64,000 nt of DNA, taken from the NCBI GenBank assembly GCA_002917075.1, contig NTMA01000007.1:620001-684000 (forward strand), written 5' to 3'. Both the position numbers and the translations under genes were made by a program. Below, in pieces: positions 42,667 through 54,272 of this stretch. The stretch comes from Hawksworthiomyces lignivorus. Taxonomy: Eukaryota; Ascomycota; Sordariomycetes; Ophiostomatales; Ophiostomataceae. Positions within the stretch are counted from its first letter, which is position 1; each line of letters starts with the position of its first letter. Below the pieces are notes generated by a model. The model saw nothing but the letters and a program-made list of their open reading frames with translations. It did no database searches and was not told the DNA's origin.

Positions 42667-45600
42667 GAGCGCTACCGTATTTCCCAGTCTGAAGCTGTAG
42701 ATTCACATCTGCACCGTGCTCGACGAGATATTTGACTACTTCTATGTCGTTGCCGAAATAACCACCAGTAGTAGCAGCAACGAGAGCGCTACCGTATTCC
42801 CCAGTCTGAAGCTGTAGATTTACGTCTGCACCGTGCTCGACGAGATATTTGACTACTTCTATGTCGTTGCCGAAACAACCACCACCAGCAGCAGCAGCAG
42901 CAGCAAGAGCGCTACCGTATTTCCCAGTCTGAAGCTGTAGATTCACGTCTGCACCGTGCTCGACGAGATATTTGACTACTTCTATGTCGTTGCCGAAATA
43001 ACCACCAGTAGTAGCAGCAACGAGAGCGCTACCGTATTCCCCAGTCTGAAGCTGTAGATTTACGTCTGCACCGTGCTCGACGAGATATTTGACTACTTCT
43101 ATGTCGTTGCCGAAAGAACCACCACCACCAGCAGCAGCAGCAGCAAGAGCGCTACCGTATTTCCCAGTCTGAAGCTGTAGGTTCACATCTGCACCTTGCT
43201 CGAAAAGGTACTTGAGTGTCTCTATTCTTTTATGCAATGCAGCGGCAGCAAGAGCGCTGCCGTACATCCCAGTTTGAAGAAGTTGGTTCACGTCTGCACC
43301 TTGATCAACAAGATACTTGGCTATCTCTATTTTACCGTGGACAGCAGCAGCAATAAGGGCGCTGCCATAGCCCTCCATTTTAGTAGCAACCGTATTATTC
43401 ATGATGTCATTTTGTGGAGTCACTGACTCTCCTCGGCTTATGAGTGCCTCACAGATAGGCCTGCAGCCTCCTGCGGCGGCAAGTGTCAACAAGTTGTCAC
43501 CGTTGTGATTCATCCGTGAAAGGGGAATTTCCGCATTGTGCCACCAGTCAGACAGAAGGGTGTAAAATGAGAAACGGCACATTGCAAAAACGGGGCTATC
43601 ACTGGGGGAGATGTCTGCTTGATTCCCGCCTAATGGACTTCGCATAAGGCGGTATGCTGTGCATTGAGAATGCCACTTCCGGTATTGAAAACTGCTCTCT
43701 CTCGGAGAGCCAAGAAAAGTTATCAATAAGCTAGCCAAAATAGGATCTACTTCTTGTCTCTCTTGAGTCTGCACATGGGTGACCCAGTGAAAGTGCGTGT
43801 AATTTTGAAGCGAGTGTTTTGGATCCAAGATGTCGCAGGCCCTGTCCCCATCATCGCGGCTGTCATCGAAGTTGTCCTCATAATTGAAGTCGTCATCAAA
43901 GCTGCCAACAGCTCCAAGCCGCTTCTCTTTGTATGTCTCTATAAGATGTCTCAGGCAAACTTGAGCGGCGTAACAGTGCGCTTTCTGCAGGCTCCAGTGG
44001 TTTTTTTCGAAATATTCTATCACCGACAAGTGTGAGAATCTCCAGACTTTCCGCTGGCTGTCGAGTACAAGAAGATTGTTACAAAGATCCAGAAGCAGGT
44101 CTTCATCAAGAGGCTCAGGCACACATGTTTCGTCGCCTTCTGGGTTGAGACGAATTGCGCCGAGGAGGTCTCCACTGCCCAAAGGTTCACGGGCGCACAT
44201 TACCCACATAAAAGCACGGTCAACAAGAATCTTTTCGTGTGGGTTTCGAGCTTCGATTTTGCCATATATTTCATCGTACGCGGCTTCAAGACCGATAGGA
44301 AGTTTTCCAAGGCGCCCTCTTAAGGCCACTATTGTTTGCTGCTCAAGCAGCTGCCTAATCTGTAGGAATGCCCACTGGAACCTATCTTTCCTTAGCAATA
44401 GTTGCGGAATCCTCTTTCGTGGAGTTGAACTTACATTCCTTGGCTTTGAGCTAATAGAGTCTTCACAATGTCTTCTTTCAATTGCGTAGATATCTTGCTC
44501 CAGCGTCTGTGCTTGACAATCTCTTCGTTAACGAATTTCTTAATGTCAGTTGCATTGTCAGTTGCCTCAATTTCGATATTAGGTTGAGAGAGGAAGCGAT
44601 CGCGAATGTCGCCGTCAGGTCGACTTGAGATAAAGACTTTGAGATAGTTCTGTGTGCTTTTGGAGCTCAATAAGAGGAACTCAATCATCTTGACAAGACC
44701 GTCACGCGAAGTTGGATCGCATTCGTCCAGAGCATCCAGGACGAGAGTGGTACTTGTGTAGAGGTTCACCAACTCGAGCAGTTGTTCTTGGCAAGCGCTG
44801 AAGCCGAGGTCCGACCCCAGACGCCTTGATTCATACCACAAGTGTCGAAGTTTCTTGCGTATCTCTTTGGGATGACCTGCAGGGATCGACAGTTGACGAA
44901 CATAGCTCCGAAGGACACAGAGTGGGTTTCGGCGGTCTTCTTCGTTTCGGTTGCAGTAGAAGAAGGCAAATCCCTCTTGGTTCGGGGAGCTTCGCAGCCG
45001 GTCCTGTATATGGTCGATAACGCGAGAGGTAAGGAAGGTTTTGCCGACACCGGCTAGAGCAGTCAGTTAGGCGTATGGAAGGAGATAGGAAGAGAGTACT
45101 GACGAGATCCTTGAAGCCACAGAATGACGGACGATTTGGCGTTCTCCCATGCTTGGAATTTCTCATCTTGCAGTAGCCATTCGCACGTGTCAGGTGTTCG
45201 AGAATCTTTGACCGTGTCATGGTGCTTGGTGTACTTTACGGATGAAATCCATTCCAGTATCTTGAGCTGCTCCTCGTCGTTGGCACGTTCGAAATTATCG
45301 AGAAAGAGCGTCCTAGCGGAGGTAACGTTAGTGACTAAAAGTCCCTCCCACGAGACATCTGTACATACGTCTGGTCTATATTGAGACAGGTGGAAAGAGT
45401 GTCTCGAAGTTCAGTGATGGTCTGGATGATGCTCTGGACTGTCTTGCTCTCAAACGGCCACTTTAGAGCGCGGCGTCCAAAGGAACTCATTTCCTTACCG
45501 CCGTCTTGAGTCTTCAGGTTGACTTGTAGCTTCTTTTCCACATCGTTGAGCTGTGAAGAGCAATCTTTGAGCTTTTCACGCAGCTGCTGTGACGTCTCGA

Positions 45601-45799
45601 GCTTTGCTGCATTTGGGTTTTGGAAAAGCTTCTGCGCGCCATCGAGAACAGATTTCAGGCTGGAGAGCTCTCTTTGCAGACGTTCGATCTCGGATTTCGC
45701 ATTCTTAACAGCTCTTAGATACCGAGAGCATAGCAATAGGACCTCTTCCGTAATCTGGATGATAGCAATCACACTTGCGGCTGCTGAGACACCATCCAT
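42302..45799 (-). CDS. NACHT-ankyrin NLR (STAND) protein
   Basis: Exons 45799-45369, 45312-45104, 45053-44435 and 44381-42302 splice to 1,112 residues. The N-terminus (MDGVSAAASVIAIIQITEEV) is the helical fungal STAND N-terminal domain (PF17111-like), followed by coiled coil. The NACHT domain starts with Walker A GSPGVGKT (residues 212-219), which is created by splicing. Walker B TLVLDALDECD lies near 320 and SSRPDGDI follows. A winged-helix region holds FSHLSVIEYF. From about 750 come eight or nine ankyrin units of about 40 residues (DIEVVKYLVEHGADVNLQLQ), several nearly identical in DNA. The C-terminus is charged. Such receptors sense non-self and can trigger cell death. The gene looks intact. 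The nearest immune-type neighbour is the dead HET gene. Confidence 0.92.
42540..43200 (-). repeat. 120-base near-identical ankyrin-coding tandem repeats
   Basis: The motif cgacgagatatttgactact recurs at about 42720, 42840, 42960 and 43080, exactly 120 bases apart, with diverged units on both sides. Alternate units match best, giving a 240-base higher-order repeat (GEYGSALVAATTGGYF then GKYGSALAAAAAAGGG). A GCA/TGC run at about 42640-42670 expands alanines in one unit. Confidence 0.92.
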
Positions 45800-46706
45800 C
45801 GCCGCTCCGTTTGCATGTGAGCGAAGCCCCAAGAAAGGAAAATATACAGGGAGAAGTACTTGTTGGGTGGCCCTTGCGAAGAAATATTTTTTCTCTCGAA
45901 AATAATGAATTGTACAAAATAAATTAAAGAGGATCGAGTTGTCTTCAGCAAAAAGCGGTATTGAGATATTTCTTCAGGAATTTCCCCGCCTGCAGATGCA
46001 GTGGTGATGAGGCTGAGCTGAATGCTTGCGACAGGCTGCCGCTGTCTCAAGGGCGCAATTTGCTTTCGTGGTCCTCTTGTCAGCCAATGATATATCAAGA
46101 AACATTGGATGTAATTCTTTCGGGAAGCCCTATAGGTGAAAAATGTTGGGTGATCGGGCACTAGGAAGCATCATTGTTCCAATCAACCCAAACCTTCAAG
46201 TTAGGCATCAACGTCTATCATTTGTTTATGTATGGGTGCATATTTGCATTCGATCATCTTTTAGTTGACATCTATCTACCCAGATCAAAATCCTTAACGA
46301 CTCTTTCGTCACCTTTATTGCCTTTTTTTCTCTTTGTGCTCAGTCACGGCCCATCTTAGATGCCTCAATTTGCTTGTCATGTTCGACAGCGCCTGCTTGG
46401 CTAGTCGTCTACTCGCCGTATATGTGAAACAGGGAAGAGGAAATAAAAGAAAATGATACCTCACTTGTTAGCATTTACTACAGCTCTACAAGACTTCTAT
46501 AATCTGCGTAAATTCTACCGTGTTATGTTCTCGCCGTATCTACACGTGAAAAAACTTCACAATAATTACTTGACTATATTATATGCACTTACGCTTTTGG
46601 ACCGTGCCATTAGAGCCGAGCGGAGACCTTATTTTGATTCCGTGCCTCTTCAGTCTCAAAGATGACTTTAGTTAAGACAGAATCAACCTGCCGACGATAT
46701 CTCTTG
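45800..46706. other. Intergenic, no gene seen
   Basis: Promoter side of the NLR and 3' side of the FAD monooxygenase pseudogene. No supported frame. Confidence 0.4.
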
Positions 46707-48193
46707 TCAGCTGGAATACGGCATCCCACGAAGCCCTGGAAGTCTATCAATGGTCTGGCAGGCATCTACGGAACTCCCCTCGTAATAGTAGATCCAGTTA
46801 TGCTTCGGATCCCATACGGACTCAATGCGCGCCCGAATCTCATCGTTGGGTGTAAGCCTCTGCTCAGCTACGCGCTGCTCGGCCTCACCAAAGCGGTCGA
46901 GAATGCCGTAGAGGTCCGCGTAGTGCGGCGAGCGCACGCGATCGTAGAGAGTGAGAGCATCAGTGAGCGCTGTACGAATGAGACGAGAAGGGTGAAGAGT
47001 GCCGGTTGCTTGGCTGCTGCCACTGCCGCCTGGGGATGGTGGAGTCTCCGAGTGCTGGAACACCCAGGCCAAAGCACCAGCAAGGGCAAAAGCGTCCTCG
47101 AGGGCAAAGCCAGCTCCGGCGCCAAACACGCCAGACAGCGGGTGCGACGCATCGCCGGCGAGCGCGGCAGCGCCGTGGGCCACGACAGTCTCCAGCCGCG
47201 GGCCGGCGAAGAAGTCGTACTGATGGACGCTGGTGACGAGCTACTGCACAGGGGAACAGAACTCGGCGAACGTGCCGGCGAATGCAGGGATCGACGCCTC
47301 GCGACCCCAGCTAAGCCGCAGGCGCTGCGCATCCTGGGGTCCGCCGTCTTTGCCCTCGACTACACGGCAGGTAATCTCAAAGGTATTGCCACCAAGCGGG
47401 CAGGTGTAGACCCATTTGCTGTCAGTGCCGTGCCAAAAGATGACCTCTTTGGGGATGCCGTTGATCTTCAGGGCGTCTGAAGTCCGAACCAGCGTACGGT
47501 ACGCAGTAGATCCAGTGTATGACATGCTATGCTCCGGGAAAGCGAACTCGCGCACAATCTATACGAGACCGGTTAAATCCTGTCAAAGTGTCGCTATGTC
47601 CATAGTAACTGAGATGTTGGGAATTTTAATCTGTCTCTACTTGCCGTGCCTCTTTCACTATTAGATGTCAGACTAGCAAAAGGATTTCGCTTACCGATCT
47701 GAGACCAATCCGCGCCGATGACGAGGTCGACGTCGTCCGCTGAACCGTTGTCAAATGTTAGACGGACATGACCCGAGGGAAGTTGTACAATGCTGACCAG
47801 CTTGCGGGCCACTTGCACACGACTCTGGTCTACCTCTTTTAGCAGCGCCTGCTGTAGCACTGCTCGGTGTGCCCGGCAGGGTTGTTTATGCGGTGCTGTT
47901 GGCTTGACATCGCCCGTCAACACTAGGTCTCCCGTTCGGCCGTTTCGGTGTTGTGTTATGTGGCCGTTGGTCGGCCGAAAAAAATCAACTGTGCCAAGGT
48001 GTTTCGCCGCGCCTAGATGTTCTAGCATGCGCCAAGTATTGCGTTGTATGGTGAGGCCGCTGCTGATTTCACTGATTGGCGGCTTCTTCTCATAAAGATG
48101 CCAGTCGATGACAGGCAGCCTAGCCAACTCGATTGCAGTAGCCAAACCAGCCGGCCCGCCACCGATGATAGCGACTTTGAGCTGAGTTGCCAT
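46707..48193 (-). pseudogene. FAD-dependent monooxygenase pseudogene (salicylate hydroxylase type)
   Basis: Exon 1 (48193-47695) has the FAD fold VAIIGGGPAGLATAIEL and DLVIGAD. Exon 2 (47558-46707) has IVREFAFPE and GDASHPLSGVFGAGAGFALEDA. Two lesions are clear. An extra base at about 47707 turns the conserved GADGLRS into GADWSQI and shifts the frame; removing it makes exon 1 exactly 166 codons, in phase with exon 2. A TAG at 47241-47243 lies in frame between SPVQ and LVTSVHQYDFF. Both sides are otherwise well conserved, so decay is recent. The family hydroxylates aromatic substrates with NAD(P)H and oxygen. A separate, intact relative is next door at 49001-50453. Confidence 0.88.
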
Positions 48194-49000
48194 GATGATT
48201 CAGATAAAGTTATGCACCAGACGGTAGTGAAGCTACAAAATACTCTCCCGTATAACCAGCTGTCTTTGGACTTTATCGTCCCTTCATTACCGAGGAGGGC
48301 AATAATCAAATGACCTAGCCAGATTGGTACTAATAAGACATCAGAGTCTCTAAGTCTAGGTGTAGTATTAATAGTGTGTTATCTCAATTAAAATTAAGAT
48401 ATCTATTAAATCTACAGTATTATTTTTTTTTTAAAAAAAAAAAATAAAAAAAATCTACTTCTCTTCAATTTGTTTTCATTTTTATTGCGGACATCTAGCG
48501 AGCGCTTTCAACTGTGGTCCGATAGCCATGTCGACATACAAGCCTTATAATTCGTCATATATATACTGTGATAATATTACAACTTGAAAATGAATAAGCA
48601 TCTTATGGATTTGAATTTCATTGCGTTTCATTTCAAGTCAGAACGGGTAGAAATCATTGTACAAGTTGAAATTTGGAATCATACGCTTGAATTGCAGAGA
48701 CCGAAGTCTTTTGGAGCAGAAATTAAAGATAGCATAATGTATTATCAAGCGCCCTCGCTACTTTCAACACCAGCCAGCTACATAGAAAAATAGTGCGATC
48801 GAGTAACAGCGAGATCTCCATGATCCTAGTAGAACAACTTTGCGGAGTATATAAATCTTGCTAGTTACATAGTTGAAATGACGAAACAGAAGACTACCAT
48901 TAGCAAAATGACTGGTTAATTTTGGCTGGTGCCATTCTGCTGCCGCACCTGGATTAACTGGCAAGTGTCTTGACTCCTATGGAATTCATATGGTCGCAAA
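48194..49000. other. Intergenic, low-complexity T/A run
   Basis: Contains a long T then A run (48422-48452) that could form a hairpin. No supported gene. Confidence 0.45.
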
Positions 49001-50453
49001 CTATGTAGTCGAGTCTCCCAAAATTGTTTTCTGCACCTCCAGTTCCACATCATGTTCTGTGAGCCACAGTCTGGGAGGGTTCCGTTCTACGAATCTCTGA
49101 ATCCACTCCTTCTCATCTGCAGCTTGCGCAACATGCAGAGCATCTGCAACATCATAGGTCATTTGGCGCTCCACTCGATGCAAGAACGGGAGGCGAGTTT
49201 GCTCGAATATGTGCAAGGCCTTGGCAATGTCATATGCATGACGGTCTGCTATTTCAACATCTTCTCCTTCACCAGTAGCTCTGTTGCTATTCACGCCTCC
49301 ATTATTCGACTTATCTCTGCTCGCTTCAAGCGCTCGATATAGCGCCCAGCAGTCCCCAAATCCCATTGCAGCACCGGCACCATAGGCCCCGGCCGTTGGG
49401 TGTGCCGCATCGCCTACAAATGCAACACAGCCGCCCGCCGACAGCTGTCGCAGCCATGGCCCCGAGTCGAGCGGATATGCATCCAGGTCTTCCACCACAG
49501 CAAGCACGCGACCAATAACGGGATCCCAGTCGACGAAGAACGTCCTCAGACGCTCCACGCCCGCACGGCCTATCGGGTGCTCCCACTGTAAACCGGTAGC
49601 AGCGACATACTCCGGTGTCTCTGGCCGGATAATAACGATACCATACATATCGAGGCCGAGCTCCGACAGGAAGACGACCTCTACGTTCTTTCGCCAAGCA
49701 GAGGAGTCGTCGTGTAGCCCCAGAATGCCGGCGACACGTGGCTTTGGAAAGATCGCACGGTAAGCCACGGCCCCCTTATAGCCAACATGGTGGTCAGGCC
49801 AGAACTGACGTCGCACAGCCGAGTAGAGGCCGTCCGCGGCGACGACTAGGTCAAACGCTTGCGCCTTAGGCACCGCGTTCTTCGTATCGCTATCGCTGTC
49901 TGCGAACAGCAAGGTCGCTCCCCAATTGCCTTTCTCTCCGTGTACACACGCATTGTCCTCTGCATCAGCCACCTTCACACCAACTACGCGCCGCCCATAT
50001 TGAATCGAGCCCTCTGGCACATGTGAGAGGATCAGCCTCAGCAGTGGCTCTCTGTGCGTGCGCCCCTGGTTGTAATAGTCCTCCACGTCATCGGACGAGT
50101 AGTTGCTCACTAGCACGTCGCCTGTGCGCCAGTGCCGGGTAATGTACACGGCGCGATCTGGCGGCCGATATGTGATTGCATCAATTTCAGACGACGGCAC
50201 CAGTTTTGTCAGCACCTTCAGACCAGTGACGGTGAGGCTGATCCAGGCACCCGCCTCACGCGCTTGTGGCGCTTTCTCAAAGGCGATGACTTCAGTGTCT
50301 GGCAAGCGTGACAGGGCCAGCACAGCAACACTTCCGACCAGGCCAGCACCTATTATCCTAGTATGGGATTCCTTGCATTAGCTGTAGAAGTTGACTTGAA
50401 AACCTTTTACCGAAGAGAGGAAGAGAGATATCCTACCCGATGCGTAGTGGCAT
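49001..50453 (-). CDS. FAD-dependent monooxygenase (salicylate hydroxylase type)
   Basis: A 17-base first exon (50453-50437) and a long second exon (50357-49001) give 457 residues. The splice completes MPLRIGIIGAGLVGSVAVLAL, the FAD-binding GxGxxG fold. DLVVAADGLYSAVRR is the DG motif and CVAFVGDAAHPTAGAYGAGAAMGFGD the GD motif. Both are intact. An acidic insert (SNNGGVNSNRATGEGEDVE) lies after the GD motif. The enzyme would hydroxylate an aromatic or polyketide-like substrate using NAD(P)H. With the broken copy upstream it forms a same-strand pair whose members are too different to be a recent duplication. The UNC93-like transporter is divergent from it across 765 bases. Confidence 0.92.
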
Positions 50454-51218
50454 GACTACGTAGTTTTCCTCTTAATGACTCTTTAATGGGCCTGTGTCCT
50501 ATTCTATATCGGCCTACTAAATAATGGCCAAAGTGATTACGATGTAGCTACTTCAATATCTCCGTTGGTCGACTTCAGTACGATTTGTAGCAAGAAATAT
50601 TCTCTTGAGATTGTTGCTTGCAGCTAATTCGTCCGTATCGAACTCGAATATGCACGCGTGGGGTGATAAGAATTGTGCAGCGGGCACCTACATGCATGTG
50701 TACTCTGAGGCGAGCCGCGGGATGACCTGGAGAGCATTGCAACAGAGTAAAATAAGGCTTCTTTGCTAGGTTACCAACGCTAGCATTGTCTCATAGCTAT
50801 TGTTGATGATGTTATTTTCTCGCTATTGCAATCCCTCTCCACCGTGTTGCAAACCTATAAGCGAAATATATGAATATGACCAAGAAACTATGGCATTGTT
50901 GCAGAATGCCTCCGTCATGTTCTTACTTTCCGCCGAAAGATGAACAAGATATCCACAATCACTCCAATAGCTCAAGCCAAATAAGGTACCGATTTACGGA
51001 GCATGTTTTTCGGAGTCTCGTGTAGTTCCTATTTATTTCACTCCTTGTATTCCAATTTACTATGTATTCATTTGGAATTTCATCTCGTATTTTCCCACGC
51101 TGGTGGGTAATTCTAGTTTGCTTGCATCAAGCCTCTTTGTCTTAAGTGTGCCTCAGCGACGTTTGCCGAGTTCGTAGCACAGATTTTTACAGAATATAAG
51201 CCATATACAGAGTCAACT
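50454..51218. other. Intergenic, divergent promoter region
   Basis: Lies between the FAD monooxygenase and the transporter and probably serves both. No gene seen. Confidence 0.45.
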
Positions 51219-52863
51219 ATGGCTCAGTCCCAGAAAGAGCTTCCTTCACAGCAGCCACGTCAGTGGCCTTCCCGGTGGTACCGGTCGCCCATGTTCTCTG
51301 TCGTCATGGTCGCCTGTACGGCCTTCACCTGTCCGGGGATATTCGGCGCACTGAACGGCATGGGTGCCGGTGGTGGAGCTAGTGCCGGGACGTCAAATGC
51401 TGCCAATGCCGTTCTCTTCGGCATCCTTGCTGCAGTATCTCCATTTATTGGCATCGTCTGTAATTATTTAACGCCAAAGTGGACGCTTTTTGTAAGTTGC
51501 CCCTGTTTATTTTTCACTACAAATTTCATATGACAAATTTTTTTAACAAGGCTTTTAGATCGGTACATTTGGATATGCTCCATACGCTGCTGGTTTTTAT
51601 GTCGTCGACCACTACGGCAAGTCTTGGCTGCTGCTCCTTGGCGCTGTAACTTGCGGTATTTCTGCTTGCTTCCTGTGGATCGCCAGCGGTGCCATCTTCA
51701 TGGGCTACCCTGAGGAGAACCGGAAAGGCCTTGCTGGTAAGGATGCATCTTGGGAATTCTCACGTGTTATTCAAGTCTCTTGCTAAGTACCTCGCCATCA
51801 GCATCCATCAAGTTCTCGCTACAGAACCTCGGAGCGTCTATTGGTGGCATCATCAGCCTGGCTCTCAACGCCAAGCGATCTTACCGTGGTGCTATCAGCG
51901 AGGCAACTTACGTCGTGCTGATGACAATTATGTGCCTGGGGTTTCCCTTTGCCCTGAACGTCTCGCCTGCCTCCAAAGTACGGCGCCGTGATGGCCGCGC
52001 GATCATCTTGCACAAGGCCCCGTCCCCAGCCAAGACATTCGGCATCTTCTGGACGCTGATCAAGAATCCAACCGTCGTCGCCCTGATGCCCTTTATGATC
52101 TATTCCCAATGGTTCCTCTCCTATCAGTGGCAGTTCAACTTTGCCTACTTCACCGTGCGAAGCCGCGCCCTGAATTCGATGCTCTTCTACTTCGGCGGCC
52201 TCATTGCCGCGCTGGCGCTGGGTCAGCTTCTTGACTGGACCCGGTTTCCACGTCCCGCACGAGCCCGCATCGCCTTCTTCATCGTCGTCGTCACCTCCGG
52301 CACCTCCTGGATCATCGCACAAGTCGTTCAAGCCCACTATCTGAAGACCTCGCCCACGCTGGACTGGGACCGGGAGTCCTTTGGCCTGCCGTGCTTCCTG
52401 TTTCTCCTCTGGGGCATCTCGGATCCTCTGTGCGTGCTGTCTTTCATATGCTGCTCTTTTGTCAATCTACTGTCTCTCGCATGCTAACCCAGTTCCCCTC
52501 TGCAGGTGCACCGTCTTCGTGTACTGGATCACGGGCAGCCTGACAAACAACGTCAACGAATCGGCACTGCTGGCGAGCCTCATCAACTCGCTCGGCTCGG
52601 TGGGGTCGACGTTCGGCTTCGTAGTGTCGGCCGTGGACACCAACTACAACGGCGCCTGCGCTATCAACATAGCGCTGTTCTTCCTGTCGCTGCCTGGCCT
52701 AGCATGGGTGGTCTTCACCAAGGTCACAGCCAGCTCGCACGGCGCCGACCTGACAGCGATTCGCCAGCACGCTGTTGCAGAGAGCGACTCATCGCTGGAA
52801 GACAGCTCCCATGGCGGCGCAAATTTGGAAGCGACCACGGTGGGCGAAAAGGGACCCCAATGA
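51219..52863 (+). CDS. UNC93-like MFS transporter
   Basis: Exons 51219-51491, 51559-51736, 51802-52429 and 52506-52863 splice to 478 residues. FTCPGIFGALNGMGAGG in helix 1 and GTFGYAPYAAGFY, then NLGASIGGIISLALN, are hallmarks of fungal UNC93-like proteins (DUF895). The last exon gives VYWITGSLTNNVNESA and AGFYKGIQ-like spacing typical of the C-terminal helices. The tail is acidic and hydrophilic. Family members are plasma-membrane or vacuolar transporters with few known substrates; some lie in metabolite clusters. It is convergent with the next gene, ending 140 bases from it. Splices restore each conserved block. Confidence 0.9.
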
Positions 52864-53003
52864 CTTTTTGGAACAGCAGATGAACTTTGAATATGACAAA
52901 TAGAACATATAGAGATAGAAAATATGGAGTAGAATTATAATTGTACAGCTAGATATACATGGTATCTGACTTGAGTGGAAAATCTGTCAACGCTGCAAAC
53001 GCT

Positions 53004-54272
53004 CTAGTACCATCCATCAGCCTTGAATTCCTCAACGGTGATGCCCCGACTTCGGGCAGCGTCCAGCAGCTGATCTACAGACTGCTTGGCTTTCCCCAGC
53101 TCCGCGTCGTCGACGGGTTCTCTCTTTTTGCTGACATCCAAGACGAAGCTGAGCGCCTTCAAGTGCGGCAGGAAATCTGGCCGCCCGAACGCCTCGACCC
53201 AGTCGGCAAACTGGCTGCTCGCGGCCAGAGACGGCGGTCCGCGGAACCGGAGGCTCTCCAAGTTGGGGGAGAAGCTCTCGTAGAGCGCCGGCAAGATGGC
53301 CTCGTCGTCAAACGTGTCCGAGCCCACTTCGAGCTGGAGGTGGCGCAGGTGCTCGAGGGCGGCCAGCATCTGCGGGAAGAGGGAGCCGTCGGTGATCTGG
53401 AAGTCACAGCCGTTGGTCGACCGCAGGTGCAGGCGCTCGACGCCGTCGATGGCGCGGCCGCAGGCGAGGCCGAAGCGCTGGAAGGTGTCGATGGCGTCGT
53501 TCTCGATGATCTCGAGGACGCGCAGCCGCGAGGGCGGCGGCGGCGGCGGCGGCGGCGCGGAGCCGTCGCCCTCCTCCTTGTTCTCCACGCTGCCCGCCGC
53601 TTCGTAGCTCGGAAATTCGCAGCTGTCCTTGTACTTGTTGTTCAGCCACATGGAAACCCGCCCCGGCAGGTACACCACTTTGATCTTGCTCTTCGGCTCC
53701 TCCCTTTCCGCCGCCTCGTCAGCAGCTTCCCCCTCGAGCGGCACGTCCAGCTCGTCCATGTGCTGCAGCGCCTCGTTGTCCGGCCCTTCGAACCGCAACC
53801 CCGAGGTGAAGTTGAGCACGAGGTGCTGCACTCGCCCCTCCAGCACGGCCGGGGTGTTGACGAGCACGCCGCACGCCGAAGACACCACGAGGACCTCGAG
53901 CGGCCACTCCAAGGGGAACGCGTCGTCCACCCAGTCCTCGTGGAACCCGGTGTCGACGGCGAGCCACCGCAAGCCGGGCAGGTGCTTGGCCAAGATGCCC
54001 CACTCTTTGTTGGTCGGAGTGTCGCCCAGCAGCTCCAGAGCATGGATTGGCGTGTCTGGTTCAGCCTGGCGGTTGAGAGTCGACAGAGCAGACTGCAAAA
54101 GCGACGCCGGGTCGTCTGACGCGTCGTCATCCGATCTCCTCATGCGGAAGTAATTCATGTTGATAGCAGCCCAAGATGGACCGCTGCACATCGCTATGCT
54201 ATCCCCCATATTCCACTTTCTAGAGGCCATCCATTTTTGAATAGTGCCTACGTCTCGTGGAGTCTCCTCCAT
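53004..54272 (-). CDS. Uncharacterised fungal protein with leucine-rich pattern
   Basis: A single open frame of 422 residues, unusually GC-rich. The text has regularly spaced leucine segments (LPGLRWLAVD, EHLRHLQLEV, PNLESLRFRG, PHLKALSFVLD), like the irregular leucine-rich repeats of fungal F-box proteins, but no F-box is seen at the N-terminus. A run of eight prolines (near 53532-53556) follows an acidic linker. A long plus-strand frame over the same bases is a shadow. I cannot assign a function. The ATG at 54272 is the first in frame; MASRKW at about 54230 is an alternative. Confidence 0.65.
   Translation of the reverse strand: MEETPRDVGTIQKWMASRKWNMGDSIAMCSGPSWAAINMNYFRMRRSDDDASDDPASLLQSALSTLNRQAEPDTPIHALELLGDTPTNKEWGILAKHLPGLRWLAVDTGFHEDWVDDAFPLEWPLEVLVVSSACGVLVNTPAVLEGRVQHLVLNFTSGLRFEGPDNEALQHMDELDVPLEGEAADEAAEREEPKSKIKVVYLPGRVSMWLNNKYKDSCEFPSYEAAGSVENKEEGDGSAPPPPPPPPSRLRVLEIIENDAIDTFQRFGLACGRAIDGVERLHLRSTNGCDFQITDGSLFPQMLAALEHLRHLQLEVGSDTFDDEAILPALYESFSPNLESLRFRGPPSLAASSQFADWVEAFGRPDFLPHLKALSFVLDVSKKREPVDDAELGKAKQSVDQLLDAARSRGITVEEFKADGWY

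Noticed and set aside
52959..54119. 386-codon plus-strand frame
   Set aside because: Shadow of the reverse-strand gene 53004-54272; extreme Arg/Val/Glu composition and no motif.
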